This document shows positions 1-9,015 of a stretch of 35,999 nt of DNA, one piece after another. The position numbers and the translations under genes are program-made. The stretch comes from Dehalococcoidia bacterium. Lineage in GTDB: Bacteria; Chloroflexota; Dehalococcoidia; GIF9; AB-539-J10. The notes under the pieces were generated by a model. The model was not told where the DNA came from. It worked only from the letters and a program-made list of their open reading frames with translations, and did not search any database. Each line of letters begins with the position of its first letter. The stretch's first letter is position 1. The stretch is taken from the NCBI GenBank assembly GCA_030610855.1, contig JAUWQY010000014.1:1-35999 (forward strand), written 5' to 3'.

Positions 1-989
1 GTACGGATGATTCTTCCCTGCCTGAATATAGCACCTTTGCCCTTGCCGCAGGCAATGCCCACATCGGCGTCTCTGGCTTCGCCGGGACCATTAACCACAC
101 AGCCCATGACCGCCACTTTGACAGGCTTGCTTATCTCCTCCAGGCGCTTGCTTACCGCTTCAGCGAGTCCGATGATATCAACTTCGGCCCGGCCGCAGGA
201 AGGGCAACTCACCAGGGTTGGACCTCGCTCACGGAGTCCCAGGCTCTTCAGGATTTCGTAGGCAACGAATACCTCCTCACAGGGATGAGCGCTGAGGGAA
301 ACGCGTATCGTATCCCCAATCCCCTGATAGAGAAGTATGCCAATGCCTATGGCGCTCCGTATCGCTCCGGCCCTGGGAAGCCCGGCCTCGGTGATGCCCA
401 GGTGCAGAGGATAGGGTATTTTGTCGGCAATCATTTGATAAGCCTGAATGGTAGAAGGAACATCAAAGGCTTTGAGGGAGACTTTGATTAAATTGAAATC
501 CAGACTTTCCATAAGCCTTATCTGTTCCAATGCCATGTTGACCATGCGCTCAACCGGTGGAGCATCAGGCTGAAAACTGGCAGGCAGACTGCCGGCATTC
601 ACCCCGATACGGATAGGCACCTCCCTCTCCTTGGCAGCAGCTACTACCCTGGAAACCTGTTCCTCGTCGCCTATGTTGCCGGGATTGAGGCGGAGCCCGT
701 CAACACTTGATTGTAGCGCAGCCAAAGCCAGGCGATAGTCGAAATGTATGTCAGCAATCAGAGGTAAGGACACACTCCTCTTTACGGCTGCCAGGCTTTC
801 CGCCGCTTCCCTGTCGGGGACTGCCACCCGCACTATCTCACAGCCGCAGTCTTCCAGCTGCTCAATCTGGGCTATGGTAGCAGGAACATCCCGGGTGTCG
901 GTCTTGGTCATGGACTGCACTGCGATGGGAGCATCGCCGCCGATCCACACTTCGCCGACTCTTACAGGGACCGAGGTTCGGCGCGTCAT
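1..989 (-). CDS. ispG: 4-hydroxy-3-methylbut-2-enyl diphosphate synthase, 3' end cut by window
   Basis: IspG (GcpE) converts methylerythritol cyclodiphosphate to HMBPP, the penultimate step of the MEP isoprenoid pathway, using a [4Fe-4S] cluster in the cytoplasm. The frame opens at ATG 989 and stays open to base 1, so about 329 residues are visible and the final few are missing. It begins MTRRTSVPVRVGEVWIGGDA and shows the TIM-barrel part (for example LPLIADIHFDYRLAL), then the cluster ligands in CPSCGR and in VMGCVVNGPGE. Its start overlaps the rseP stop as ATGA, which suggests translational coupling. dxr, of the same pathway, lies two genes upstream in the same operon. Identification is secure. 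Confidence 0.97.
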   Translation of the reverse strand, partial: MTRRTSVPVRVGEVWIGGDAPIAVQSMTKTDTRDVPATIAQIEQLEDCGCEIVRVAVPDREAAESLAAVKRSVSLPLIADIHFDYRLALAALQSSVDGLRLNPGNIGDEEQVSRVVAAAKEREVPIRIGVNAGSLPASFQPDAPPVERMVNMALEQIRLMESLDFNLIKVSLKAFDVPSTIQAYQMIADKIPYPLHLGITEAGLPRAGAIRSAIGIGILLYQGIGDTIRVSLSAHPCEEVFVAYEILKSLGLRERGPTLVSCPSCGRAEVDIIGLAEAVSKRLEEISKPVKVAVMGCVVNGPGEARDADVGIACGKGKGAIFRQGRIIR

Positions 990-2296
990 AATCCAAAACC
1001 TCTGCCACCGACCAGACGTAGAATATCGCTAAAGGTCACCAAAACCACAAGTGCGATCAGAAAAGCAGTGCCAATGGTGTAGGCTAAGCGCACTGCCCGG
1101 GGGGAAAGACGTTTCCCACGCCTGACTCCTTCGATAAGTGCCACCAGCATGCCTCCTCCATCCAAAGGTGGGATTGGGAGTAGATTGAATATGCCGATGC
1201 CGAGGCTGATCATGCCAGCCATGAACAGCATGCTGCTGAAGCCGGAAGAGCGAACTACCTCCACCGTCAACTGACCGGCGCCTATCGGTCCCACCAGCGC
1301 CGTATCGGGAGACTCTCTAATCAGAGGGATAGCCTCTATTATCAGTGCCGGCATCTGGACGATGTAGCTTGCTCCGAGATAAGCAGCCCTCCACACGGGA
1401 AGCCGCTCTTGTTCGGTATCGATCCCGGGTACCCATCGCAGTTCTACACCGGGCAGGGTTCCGTCGTTGGTATTGGCGAGGGAGGTTGACATTGCCTTCC
1501 CACCCCGGAGCAAAATCAACTCCATTTCCTCGCCTCTCTCGACAGAAGCCAGTGCACCGGATAGGCTCTCATTATTGTATACAGCCCGTCTATTGATGCT
1601 TATGATGGTATCCCCGGGTCTCATGTCGGCTTCAAAAGCGGGCGAGCCTTCCTCCACTTGAGTCACCGTATTCCAGCAAAGCACAACCCCGATTGTTCGT
1701 CGCTGTAATTCCGGGTCGAACATCGGCCTCAACCTCGTCTCCATTTCCTGCCCATCCCTTTGCAGAAGAAGGGTTATATCTGCCCCTTCTTCGACTGCAT
1801 TCACTATATCCCGTATATCTTCCCACCTACGAACAGGTTGTCCCTCTATCTTGCGGATTATGTCCCCGGGCTCGATGCCCGCTTCTTCGGCAGGCGAATT
1901 CTCTCTCACGGAATGCACCATGAGTCCATCGCCGGCAACCGTGCTCACCGGTAGCGATAGGAAGGCACTGAAGAGGACAAAGGCCAGAAAGATATTGACC
2001 AGCGGACCGGCGACATAGACTCCCAATCTGGTCCATGGACCTTTGCCGGCCAGGCTTCTCGGTACTGTGGGGTCATCTTCCCCGGCAGCCTTGATAAAGG
2101 CTCCGAACGGTACGGCATTGACGGAGTAGATGGTCTCGCCTCGCTTGATGCCAAATAGCCGCGGGGGAAGCCCTATGCCGAATTCCTCCACCTTAACGCC
2201 TGCGCGCCGGGCAGCGATGAAGTGCCCCAATTCGTGAAGACAGATGGCCACGAAGAGGGCCGCGATGAAAGCAACGATGACGATAGCAGTACTCAT
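986..2296 (-). CDS. rseP: RIP (site-2) zinc metalloprotease RseP
   Basis: Intramembrane metalloprotease of the S2P family that cleaves transmembrane substrates such as anti-sigma factors or signal-peptide remnants. The 436-residue protein has the HELGH zinc motif at residues 21-25 inside the first membrane helix, two PDZ domains (about 120-195 and 205-285, each with a GxxPGD-like loop: GIEPGDII and MRPGDTII), and the second active-site motif NLLPIPPLDGG at 371-381 in a C-terminal membrane segment. Two PDZ domains match the E. coli type rather than the shorter one-PDZ form. It starts 3 nt after the dxr stop and overlaps ispG by 4 nt, an arrangement common in many bacteria. Confidence 0.96.
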   Translation of the reverse strand: MSTAIVIVAFIAALFVAICLHELGHFIAARRAGVKVEEFGIGLPPRLFGIKRGETIYSVNAVPFGAFIKAAGEDDPTVPRSLAGKGPWTRLGVYVAGPLVNIFLAFVLFSAFLSLPVSTVAGDGLMVHSVRENSPAEEAGIEPGDIIRKIEGQPVRRWEDIRDIVNAVEEGADITLLLQRDGQEMETRLRPMFDPELQRRTIGVVLCWNTVTQVEEGSPAFEADMRPGDTIISINRRAVYNNESLSGALASVERGEEMELILLRGGKAMSTSLANTNDGTLPGVELRWVPGIDTEQERLPVWRAAYLGASYIVQMPALIIEAIPLIRESPDTALVGPIGAGQLTVEVVRSSGFSSMLFMAGMISLGIGIFNLLPIPPLDGGGMLVALIEGVRRGKRLSPRAVRLAYTIGTAFLIALVVLVTFSDILRLVGGRGFGL

Positions 2297-2299
2297 CGC

Positions 2300-3469
2300 C
2301 TATTTCCCTCTCCCGAGATCACTCGGTTGCTCAGCCTCCTCGGGATGACCAGGCGAAGAGCGCATGGCGCATTCCCTCGCCCATGTGTCAGCAGCCAGTA
2401 TTTCCTCCAGGGACGGTCGAGCGATGTTTCGATGTCGCTCAAGTGTTTCTTGCACAATCCTAGCTATACCGGTGAAACTGATCCTATGACTTAAGAAAAG
2501 CTCCACAGCTACTTCATCTGCAGCGCACAGCACTGCCGGATAAGTACCTCCTGATTTGCCCGCATCCACTGCCGATTTAAGACAGGGGAATCTACCATAG
2601 TCCACGGGCTCGAAGTTCAGGGCCTGGATTTTGTTCCAATCGAGGCGAGGCAGTTCTGAGTTGGGCCACCTCCGGGGATACGAAAGGGCATATTGGATGG
2701 GCAACCTCATGTCAGGCGAGCCAAGCTGGGCTTTCAGGGAACCGTCCACAAACTCCACCATGGAATGAACGATAGACTGGGGATGGATCAATATTTCAAT
2801 ACTATCAAAGGTGAAAGAGAAAAGCCAATGAGCCTCGATGACCTCTAACCCCTTGTTCATAAGCGTTGCTGAATCTATGGTCACCTTCCTTCCCATTTTC
2901 CATACGGGATGACGAAGAGCCTGCTCGGGAGTGACCTCAGCTAACTGTGACTGTGAATAACGGTAGAAGGGCCCGCCAGAGGCAGTCAGCAGAAGCCGTT
3001 GCGCCTTATCCTCCTCCCCCTGCAAGCATTGCCAGACAGCGCTGTGCTCACTGTCAATAGGCAGAATTCGGACCCTATGACAGCTGGCTTCTCGAACAAC
3101 GATCTCGCCGGCCATCACCAATACCTCCTTGTTAGCCAGGGCAACCATTTTGCCTGCCTTTATGGCTGCCAGAGTTGGGCTCAGCCCTGCCTTACCTGAA
3201 GTAGCCACAATCACGAAATTGACTTCAGGATGGCTAGCTATTTCTTCCATAGACAAGAACTCGCCCCTGTAATCGATGTCGGGCTTGGCCGACGAACAGA
3301 ACGCTTTGGGCCGGAACTCCCTGATCTGCCTTTCCAGAAGCTTAAGATTCTTGTCCCCTGCCAGAGCCACCACCTGTAGTTGATCAGGCAAGGCACGGAT
3401 GATATCCAGAGCCTGTTGTCCTATGGAGCCTGTTGAGCCCAGGATAGCTATTTTCTTCACGCCATCCAT
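2300..3469 (-). CDS. dxr: 1-deoxy-D-xylulose 5-phosphate reductoisomerase
   Basis: First committed enzyme of the MEP pathway: NADPH-dependent rearrangement and reduction of DXP to MEP. The 389-residue length is normal. The N-terminal NADPH loop is GSTGSIG; the central part has the adenylate-side ANKEVLV and the metal site IDSEHSAVWQC; further on are the substrate loop MNKGLEVIEAHWLF and IHPQSIVHSMVEF. The ATG start at 3469 overlaps the end of cdsA by 13 nt. With ispG it gives two MEP genes in one operon. The C-terminal tail (about 25 residues rich in E, P and R) extends past the conserved fold. Confidence 0.97.
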   Translation of the reverse strand: MDGVKKIAILGSTGSIGQQALDIIRALPDQLQVVALAGDKNLKLLERQIREFRPKAFCSSAKPDIDYRGEFLSMEEIASHPEVNFVIVATSGKAGLSPTLAAIKAGKMVALANKEVLVMAGEIVVREASCHRVRILPIDSEHSAVWQCLQGEEDKAQRLLLTASGGPFYRYSQSQLAEVTPEQALRHPVWKMGRKVTIDSATLMNKGLEVIEAHWLFSFTFDSIEILIHPQSIVHSMVEFVDGSLKAQLGSPDMRLPIQYALSYPRRWPNSELPRLDWNKIQALNFEPVDYGRFPCLKSAVDAGKSGGTYPAVLCAADEVAVELFLSHRISFTGIARIVQETLERHRNIARPSLEEILAADTWARECAMRSSPGHPEEAEQPSDLGRGK

Positions 3470-4266
3470 ACTACATAGCAGTATACCACTGCCCCGACAA
3501 AGATGATGCTATCGAAGCGGTCAAGGACACCACCGTGTCCCGGTAGGAGATTGCCTGATTCCTTCACTCGCATGTTGCGCTTGAGTAACGATTCGACCAG
3601 ATCGCCGAGTTGAGCGAAGAGGCTGACAAGGAAGCCAAGGGCGATGATGTGCCAGTATCCGAAAGCAAAAGGAGAAATCAGATTGAGGACTATCGCTATT
3701 ACAATGGCGCCCAGAACGGAGCATATCAAGCCCCCTATCGCCCCTTCCCAGGTCTTGGCTGGGCTTACGGCCGGAGCCAGCTTGTGTCTCCCTCTTGCTC
3801 TTCCGATAAAAAAGGCGCCAGTGTCGTTGGCAAATATAGTGAGCATGGCCAGGTAAACCCAATTCCGTCCATCCTCCAGACCGCGCAAATTCAGCCAGTA
3901 GCTGAGCATCCAACCTGCATAGAGAGCCCCCACTATTATCCATGCCCAATTGCGAAATGCCCCTTCTCTTGATGGGCGGCGTAGTAGCCAAATCAGGGAA
4001 ATCAGCATGGTGGCGGTAATAACCAAGGGCAGAGCATCGAAACTCCTGTGATGATAATGAGGGCTCAAGACAAGCGCCAGCGCCCATAGCAAGCCCAGGT
4101 AAAACAGAGGTTCTCTCCTGTCGAGGTCGGCCATGCGGTAGAACTCGTACGTGCCGGCTAACGCCGCTGCGGCTATGAGGAGAGTAAACCAGGGATCACC
4201 AAACCATATGGCAAGTATGACGAGGGGCACGCCCACAACGGCAGTAATGACTCTGTGCTCCAGCAT
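3457..4266 (-). CDS. cdsA: phosphatidate cytidylyltransferase (CDP-diglyceride synthase)
   Basis: Makes CDP-diacylglycerol from CTP and phosphatidate in the cytoplasmic membrane, the branch point of phospholipid synthesis. The 269-residue protein is a chain of hydrophobic helices and carries the family signature near the C terminus: SPAKTWEGAIGG, then LGDLVESLLKRNMRVKE and GHGGVLDRFDS, which hold the metal-binding acidic residues. In many genomes uppS lies directly upstream of cdsA; here a 138-nt non-coding stretch and an unrelated membrane protein gene occupy that place. The Shine-Dalgarno is weak. Confidence 0.96.
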   Translation of the reverse strand: MLEHRVITAVVGVPLVILAIWFGDPWFTLLIAAAALAGTYEFYRMADLDRREPLFYLGLLWALALVLSPHYHHRSFDALPLVITATMLISLIWLLRRPSREGAFRNWAWIIVGALYAGWMLSYWLNLRGLEDGRNWVYLAMLTIFANDTGAFFIGRARGRHKLAPAVSPAKTWEGAIGGLICSVLGAIVIAIVLNLISPFAFGYWHIIALGFLVSLFAQLGDLVESLLKRNMRVKESGNLLPGHGGVLDRFDSIIFVGAVVYCYVVWMA

Positions 4267-4404
4267 TGCTCTATTGTAACAACTTTTGAGCGGCTGCGGA
4301 CTGGCAAGGTCTGTGATATTCCGTCAGTGGTTGCCACGAGATGAGAATCCAGCGCCCAGAGATGGATTGCGTATCAGAACACTGGCAGTGCTAATCTAGC
4401 TGCC

Positions 4405-4851
4405 CTAGATACCGGCGGCGGAGCTTTTCGGCACTTTCTTGAGAACTTCCCTGGCTGCAAGTGCAATGCCGATAACAAACATGGTAAGCATGACTATCGC
4501 TAATGTCCAGGGGAAACCTCCAACGGGCCTGGTAATCGCCACCATCGGTCCATTTACAGCCCCCATCCCGATCAGCGTAGCCCACCAAGCCCATCTTTCA
4601 GCTTTTCTCAAACCGTAATAAATGACGGCTAGCAACAATACCCCCACGCTAACAAAGAGCGTTCCGGCAAGTCTGATGAAAACTGTTGCCAGGGCTGCCA
4701 AGTTGGGATTGTCGCTGATAGCCTCCATGGCCGCGTCACCAATGAATTCCATGTGGTACGGCATCAGTGTTCCTCTGGCCACATAAACAATGCCGATGAC
4801 GAGTGAAGATAGTGCCACAATAATAAGGATTATCGAAGCCGCTTTTAGCAT
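4405..4851 (-). CDS. uncharacterised four-helix membrane protein
   Basis: I do not recognise a named family. The 148-residue product has about four hydrophobic segments (residues about 3-25, 52-75, 82-103, 113-136) and short charged loops, ending KKVPKSSAAGI. The start is set by AGGAGG at 4858-4863, which sits 6 nt before ATG 4851; an upstream in-frame TTG at 4857 would overlap that site and is rejected. The loop between helices 1 and 2 contains PYHMEF and SDNPNLAAL. It lies between cdsA and frr, where uppS is usually found, but its sequence has nothing of a prenyl transferase. A function cannot be assigned. Confidence 0.8.
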   Translation of the reverse strand: MLKAASIILIIVALSSLVIGIVYVARGTLMPYHMEFIGDAAMEAISDNPNLAALATVFIRLAGTLFVSVGVLLLAVIYYGLRKAERWAWWATLIGMGAVNGPMVAITRPVGGFPWTLAIVMLTMFVIGIALAAREVLKKVPKSSAAGI

Positions 4852-5017
4852 GGTCAACCTCCTGGTATTATATGTTCGGAAGAGCGTTCAATTCCTTGAC
4901 AATAATGGATGCCCTGGGGTGATTCTCGTTTTTGGGTTAAGGTGGAGTAGTTCTGTTTCCTCCTTGCCGTATTTCCGGCAGTTAGCGCGGACTGCTTTGT
5001 CGGAGTGATGAGGGGCG

Positions 5018-5575
5018 TTATATTTCCCGTATCTCCCGTTCCTTGATTTCTCCTAGCTCGTTTACCCTCTCCACAAAAGCCTCTGTAAGCTGGTCGATTC
5101 TCTTAGTGTTATTCTTCAGTTCGTCCTGCGATATTTGTTTGTCTTTCTCCATCTCTCTCAGTTTCTCGATGCCGTCTCTCCTTATGTTGCGCACGGCAAT
5201 CCGTCGCTCCTCCACCCTCCTAGACACTAGCTTGACTAACTCGTGACGCCGTTCCTCACTGAGAGGCGGGATAACCACCCGAATGAGATTGCCATCATTT
5301 GCAGGGTTGAGACCGATGTTGGCTGCGAGAATAGCTCTCTCAATGTCACGTAACGATGTACGGTCCCAGGGTTGAATAACGATCAAGTTCGCCTCAGGAG
5401 TGGACATAGTACCGAGTTGATTGAGAGGGACGGGTGAACCATGATAGTCAACAACGATGCTGTCAAGCAAAGCTGGAGTAGCACGTCCAGCCCGGATGGT
5501 AGCTAGCTCTCTAGCTAACCCATCTATGGTCTTCTGCATTCTGCCGTTCAGTTCAGCGATTAACTCGTCGGCCAT
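5018..5575 (-). CDS. frr: ribosome recycling factor
   Basis: RRF splits post-termination ribosomes together with EF-G. The 185-residue length and the whole sequence are typical: an N-terminal helix, LATIRAGRATPALLDSI, the domain II part ending SPVPLNQLGTMSTPEANLIVIQ, and the C-terminal helix hairpin SEERRHELVKLV followed by VRNIRRDG. It starts 3 nt after the tsf stop, leaving no room for pyrH, which commonly lies between tsf and frr. Confidence 0.97.
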   Translation of the reverse strand: MADELIAELNGRMQKTIDGLARELATIRAGRATPALLDSIVVDYHGSPVPLNQLGTMSTPEANLIVIQPWDRTSLRDIERAILAANIGLNPANDGNLIRVVIPPLSEERRHELVKLVSRRVEERRIAVRNIRRDGIEKLREMEKDKQISQDELKNNTKRIDQLTEAFVERVNELGEIKEREIREI

Positions 5576-5578
5576 AGC

Positions 5579-6088
5579 TCAGCGATCAACACCAAGCTCG
5601 AACCTGGCAAATCTGCGTACCCTTATCATCTCACCTACTTTGGCAATCGTTTCGGTAATAACGTCCTTCACGGTTCTGCCAGGATCTTTGATGAAGGGCT
5701 GGCTGAGAAGGCAAACTGCCTGTGGGTCCATGTCTGCTTCAGGTGGCATCTCCTCACCAGTGATAAACTGCGGGCACGTAGCAGCTACTTGCATAGCCAG
5801 GTTGCGAGCCAGTTCCTTGAACTCATCGGTGTGGGCCACGAAATCGGTTTCGCAGTTCAACTCCACTAATGCGCCAATGTTCCTGGTATGATGAACATAG
5901 GCTTCGATTATGCCCTGGGATGCAACTGCATCTTTCCTCTTCTCAGCAGTTGCCGCCCCGCGTTGTTTCAAGAATTCGACTGCCTTCTCAATATCACCGC
6001 CTACCTCTAATAGAGCCTGATTGCAGTCAAGCACGCCGGCATTAGTTCTATCTCGTAACTCCTTTACTGATTGAATTGGCACTTTCAT
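5579..6088 (-). CDS. tsf: elongation factor Ts, short form
   Basis: Nucleotide exchange factor for EF-Tu. It has 169 residues against about 280 in E. coli, and resembles other short EF-Ts proteins that lack much of the dimerisation and coiled-coil region. Visible marks are the N-terminal UBA-like part [19 protein letters not shown] and the EF-Tu-contacting signature with [15 protein letters not shown] near residues 79-93. The C terminus keeps the [16 protein letters not shown] strand. ATG 6088 overlaps the rpsB TGA as ATGA, suggesting coupling. Confidence 0.96.
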   Translation of the reverse strand: MKVPIQSVKELRDRTNAGVLDCNQALLEVGGDIEKAVEFLKQRGAATAEKRKDAVASQGIIEAYVHHTRNIGALVELNCETDFVAHTDEFKELARNLAMQVAATCPQFITGEEMPPEADMDPQAVCLLSQPFIKDPGRTVKDVITETIAKVGEMIRVRRFARFELGVDR

Positions 6089-6912
6089 GTAGGTGTAGGC
6101 TCTCCTTCTTGCTTCTGCGGTTCAGCTGGCTCATCCGGCTCAAAGGTATAAGAACCCAGAGTGTCAATGGCCTCTTCGCGTTCTTCTTCAGTTGCCAGTT
6201 TGGCAGCTCCCGCCTCTCCGGAAGACGCCTCAGCCTTTCCTTCGATTATAGAGTCAGCTATCTTGCTGCAAATCAGTCTAATGGCTTTGACAGCGTCGTC
6301 ATTGGCGGGAATAGGATAGTCGATACCGTCGGGATTGCAGTTAGTGTCCACAATGGCGATTACCGGTATGCCCAGCTTCCGTGCTTCAGTGAGGGCAATC
6401 TTATCCTTAATGGGATCAGTGATGAAGAGGGCGTTGGGAAGGGTAGTCATCTCCTTGAATCCGCCCATTTGGGTGTTCAGGTGGAAGATCTCTTTTTCTA
6501 TCTTCACCCGTTCTTTTTTTGGCAAGACGTCGAGTTCCCCTTTATCCCTTTGATTCTCTAAAGTAGCCAGGTGATTGAGCCGAGCTTGTATGACGGCGAA
6601 GTTGGTTAACATACCGCCTAGCCACCTCTGATTAACATAGGTCATACCGCACCGTGCGGCCTCCTCCTCTATGGTCTGCTGAGCCTGTTTCTTAGTGCCG
6701 ACAAGGAGAATGTTTTGCCCTCGAGCTACCAGGTCTTGAGCAAAAGCGCAGGCCTTCTCTAACATGGTGACTGTCTGCTCCAAATCGATGATGTGAATGC
6801 TATTGCGCTGGGTAAAGATGTATTTCTTTGCCTTGGGATTCCAGTAACTCGTGTGATGGCCAAAGTGAGCACCGGCTTCCAGCAGTTGTTTCAATAAGAT
6901 GTTATTTGTCAT
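6085..6912 (-). CDS. rpsB: 30S ribosomal protein S2
   Basis: Ribosomal protein S2, the first gene of the leftward operon. It has 275 residues with the standard core: [18 protein letters not shown] at the N terminus, [25 protein letters not shown], and the [16 protein letters not shown] and [12 protein letters not shown] segments. The last 45 or so residues form a Glu-, Ala- and Pro-rich acidic tail beyond the fold. I see no clear sigma-70 promoter for it immediately upstream; the Shine-Dalgarno is weak. Confidence 0.97.
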   Translation of the reverse strand: MTNNILLKQLLEAGAHFGHHTSYWNPKAKKYIFTQRNSIHIIDLEQTVTMLEKACAFAQDLVARGQNILLVGTKKQAQQTIEEEAARCGMTYVNQRWLGGMLTNFAVIQARLNHLATLENQRDKGELDVLPKKERVKIEKEIFHLNTQMGGFKEMTTLPNALFITDPIKDKIALTEARKLGIPVIAIVDTNCNPDGIDYPIPANDDAVKAIRLICSKIADSIIEGKAEASSGEAGAAKLATEEEREEAIDTLGSYTFEPDEPAEPQKQEGEPTPT

Positions 6913-6926
6913 AGTTACAATCTCAG

Positions 6927-6955
6927 CTGACGTTGATCAACAAAACTGGTATAAT
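6927..6955 (+). promoter_or_regulatory. possible rightward promoter in the rpsB/tRNA divergent gap
   Basis: CTGACG, 17 nt, TATAAT. The -10 is perfect and the -35 is 4/6. It would read into the repeat remnant and the tRNA genes, about 340 nt upstream of the stronger promoter at 7239. Moderate to low confidence. Confidence 0.35.
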
Positions 6956-7041
6956 GTAACATGATTGACCTAGGTAATGCAACAGGCAATGCGAAAGCGG
7001 TTAGTCAACAATCCGCTTTTCATGGTGTGTTCTTCGCTTCC

Positions 7042-7200
7042 TGTCATGCTGAGCCGCAGACCAAGGATCACGCCTCTGATGGCAAGCCTTGTGAAGGGCA
7101 GGAGTCTCGCTCAGAACAGGCTCTGTGGATAATGCATAGCTCAGGACCGTGTCTTGAAATCCCGTGCCGACCGAGCTCATCCGGGCTCCTCAGAATGACA
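7042..7200. repeat. dispersed repeat remnant with short inverted ends
   Basis: The stretch is bounded by TGTCATGCTGAGC (7042-7054) and CCTCAGAATGACA (7188-7200), which match as inverted repeats at 11 of 13 positions. Between them is non-coding DNA with a MITE-like or degraded intergenic-repeat look; a 93-codon open frame across it has no protein-like features. Sequences ending in TGTCATTCTGAG-like motifs are widespread short repeats in many environmental bacteria (general knowledge, not verified here). The gap 6913-7294 holds this repeat and two promoter candidates, with no gene. Confidence 0.5.
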
Positions 7201-7238
7201 TCAACAGATGATCCCGATTGCCTGGAGCGGCCTTTCGG

Positions 7239-7267
7239 TTGACATGGAATGCGCTCTTATTTATACT
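7239..7267 (+). promoter_or_regulatory. sigma-70 promoter for the tRNA-tuf operon
   Basis: TTGACA (7239-7244), 17-nt spacer, TATACT (7262-7267). The predicted start near 7274 lies about 20 nt before tRNA-Thr(TGT). It probably drives the three tRNAs and tuf, and perhaps the ribosomal genes beyond. Confidence 0.8.
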
Positions 7268-7294
7268 ATTGAGCCGAAAAATTGGGTGAACGCT

Positions 7295-7367
7295 GCCCGA
7301 GTAGCGCAATGGTAGAGCAACCGACTTGTAATCGGTAGGTTGGTGGGTTCGAATCCCCTCTCGGGCT
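7295..7367 (+). tRNA. tRNA-Thr (anticodon TGT)
   Basis: The acceptor stem GCCCGAG pairs with CTCGGGC (7360-7366). Anticodon stem ACCGA/TCGGT encloses CTTGTAA, anticodon TGT reading ACA. The T-loop is TTCGAAT. The T-stem has one mismatch and a G-T pair; the D-stem has one mismatch. No CCA is encoded. Discriminator T. Confidence 0.93.
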
Positions 7368-7404
7368 AGGTTTCTTGGAGTGCTTTATGATAAGCTTATA
7401 TCAC

Positions 7405-7489
7405 GGAGGGGTGCCGGAGCGGTCAATCGGAGCAGACTGTAAATCTGCCGCCCATGCGGGCTACGTAGGTTCGAATCCTACCTCCTCCA
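7405..7489 (+). tRNA. tRNA-Tyr (anticodon GTA)
   Basis: Class II tRNA with a long variable arm (CCGCCCATGCGGGC region). The acceptor GGAGGGG pairs with CTCCTCC (7482-7488). Stem GCAGA/TCTGC encloses CTGTAAA, anticodon GTA. T-loop TTCGAAT, discriminator A, no encoded CCA. A Tyr tRNA between two Thr tRNAs upstream of tuf is a familiar bacterial order. Confidence 0.93.
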
Positions 7490-7505
7490 CTGTCGAGCAG
7501 AGGAG

Positions 7506-7578
7506 GCCCACATAGCTCAGTAGGTAGAGCACGTTCTTGGTAAGAACGGGGTCACCAGTTCGAATCTGGTTGTGGGCT
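7506..7578 (+). tRNA. tRNA-Thr (anticodon GGT)
   Basis: Acceptor GCCCACA pairs with TGTGGGC (7571-7577). Stem CGTTC/GAACG encloses TTGGTAA, anticodon GGT reading ACC/ACU. T-arm CCAGTTCGAATCTGG is perfect. Discriminator T. The tuf Shine-Dalgarno follows within 10 nt, so tuf is probably processed from a tRNA-mRNA transcript. Confidence 0.94.
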
Positions 7579-7599
7579 TTGAGATAAAAGGAGGATAAG

Positions 7600-8802
7600 A
7601 TGGCTAAGAAAGTATATGAGCGGACCAAACCACATGTCAATGTGGGCACCATAGGACATGTTGACCATGGGAAAACCACGCTGACAGCATCTATCACACA
7701 GGTGTTGTCCAAAGCGGGCGGCACAGCGTTCCGGACCTTTGACTCGATAGATAATGCTCCTGAAGAGAAGGCGCGTGGGTTGACGATTGCCATTTCTCAT
7801 ATTGAGTATGAGACGGACAAGCGCCATTATTGTCATGTTGACTGTCCCGGGCATGCTGACTATATCAAGAACATGATAACCGGGGCCGCTCAGATGGACG
7901 GAGCTATCTTGGTGGTTGCTGCAGATGATGGTCCTATGCCTCAGACCAGGGAACACATTCTTCTGGCCAGGCAGGTGGAGGTTCCTCGCATGATAGTGGC
8001 TCTCAATAAGGTAGATTTGGTGGATGACCCTGAGTTGTTAGACTTGGTGGAGATGGAGGTTAGGGACATACTCAAGAAGTATGAGTTCCCCGGCGACGAA
8101 ATCCCTGTTGTGAGGGTAAGCGCTATAAAGGCTCTGGAGTGTGGCTGCGGTAAGAGGGAGTGCGCCTGGTGCGGACGGATACGGAACTTGCTGGATGCCG
8201 TGGACGAGTATATTCCCCTACCGCGGAGAGAGAGCGACAAACCTTTCCTGATGCCGATAGAAGATGTATTCAGCATCAAGGGACGAGGCACTGTACCTAC
8301 AGGCAGGGTCGAACGCGGGAGAATCAGAGCCAGCGACGAAGTGGAGATAGTGGGATTGACGGAGACAAGGAAGGTAGTGGCAGTTAGCCTGGAGATGTTC
8401 CATAAGACCATGCAGGAAGCAGAGGCCGGCGACGCCGTTGGAGTGCTGTTGCGCGGCATAGACCGAGAGGAAATACAGCGGGGGCAGGTACTGGCTAAAC
8501 CGGGTACGGTTAAACCTCACACGGAAGCTGAGGCCGAGGTATATATTCTGACCAAGGAAGAAGGCGGCAGGCACACGCCTTTCTTCACCGGATACAAGCC
8601 CCAGTTCTTCATCAGGACCCTGGATGTTACAGGAGAGATAATCCTTCCTGAAGGCGTGGAGATGGCTATGCCTGGTGACAGCCTGACTCGTATGAAGATC
8701 AAGACCATGGCTCCTGTGGCTATGGAAGAAGGGTTACGGTTTGCGATCAGGGAGGGCGGTAGAACAGTAGGTGCTGGCGTCATTGACAAGATTGTCGCAT
8801 GA
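7600..8802 (+). CDS. tuf: elongation factor Tu
   Basis: GTPase that delivers aminoacyl-tRNA to the ribosome. It has 400 residues; G1 is HVDHGKTT, the switch II motif is DCPGHADY and the guanine-specificity motif is NKVD. AAGGAGG at 7588-7594 fixes ATG 7600. An unusual cysteine group, C181-x-C183-x4-C188-x2-C191 ([11 protein letters not shown]), sits in the G-domain near residue 180, where most EF-Tu proteins have a short acidic stretch; the spacing would suit a metal site. I recall similar cysteines in other Chloroflexota EF-Tu, but cannot verify that here. It is followed by rpmG with a 39-nt gap. Confidence 0.98.
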   Translation: MAKKVYERTKPHVNVGTIGHVDHGKTTLTASITQVLSKAGGTAFRTFDSIDNAPEEKARGLTIAISHIEYETDKRHYCHVDCPGHADYIKNMITGAAQMDGAILVVAADDGPMPQTREHILLARQVEVPRMIVALNKVDLVDDPELLDLVEMEVRDILKKYEFPGDEIPVVRVSAIKALECGCGKRECAWCGRIRNLLDAVDEYIPLPRRESDKPFLMPIEDVFSIKGRGTVPTGRVERGRIRASDEVEIVGLTETRKVVAVSLEMFHKTMQEAEAGDAVGVLLRGIDREEIQRGQVLAKPGTVKPHTEAEAEVYILTKEEGGRHTPFFTGYKPQFFIRTLDVTGEIILPEGVEMAMPGDSLTRMKIKTMAPVAMEEGLRFAIREGGRTVGAGVIDKIVA

Positions 8803-8841
8803 GCATGATTAACCTGAATTCATGCGAGTTTGTGTATAACT

Positions 8842-9012
8842 GTGGCTAAAAAGAAAGGCGATCTGCGCGTAATCATCCACTTGGCCTGCAGTCAGTGTCA
8901 GCGGAGAACATATACCACTGCGAAGAACAAGCAGAGTGATCCGCAGCGGCTGGAGTTGAATAAGTATTGTCCACATTGTCGTGGCTACGCCATGCATCGA
9001 GAAACGAAGTAA
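8842..9012 (+). CDS. rpmG: 50S ribosomal protein L33
   Basis: 56-residue L33 with a complete zinc ribbon: CSQC at residues 20-23 and CPHC near 47-50. The start is taken as GTG 8842 because [16 protein letters not shown] matches the family; an upstream in-frame TTG (8830) would add four unlikely residues (MCIT). There is no clear Shine-Dalgarno. L33 next to secE and nusG is the standard bacterial arrangement, although the tRNA-Trp often found here is missing. Confidence 0.93.
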   Translation: MAKKKGDLRVIIHLACSQCQRRTYTTAKNKQSDPQRLELNKYCPHCRGYAMHRETK

Positions 9013-9015
9013 CTC

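Noticed and set aside
6961-7242. 93-codon frame upstream of the tRNA genes
   Set aside because: It lies across a repeat remnant, has no ribosome site and its translation looks random.
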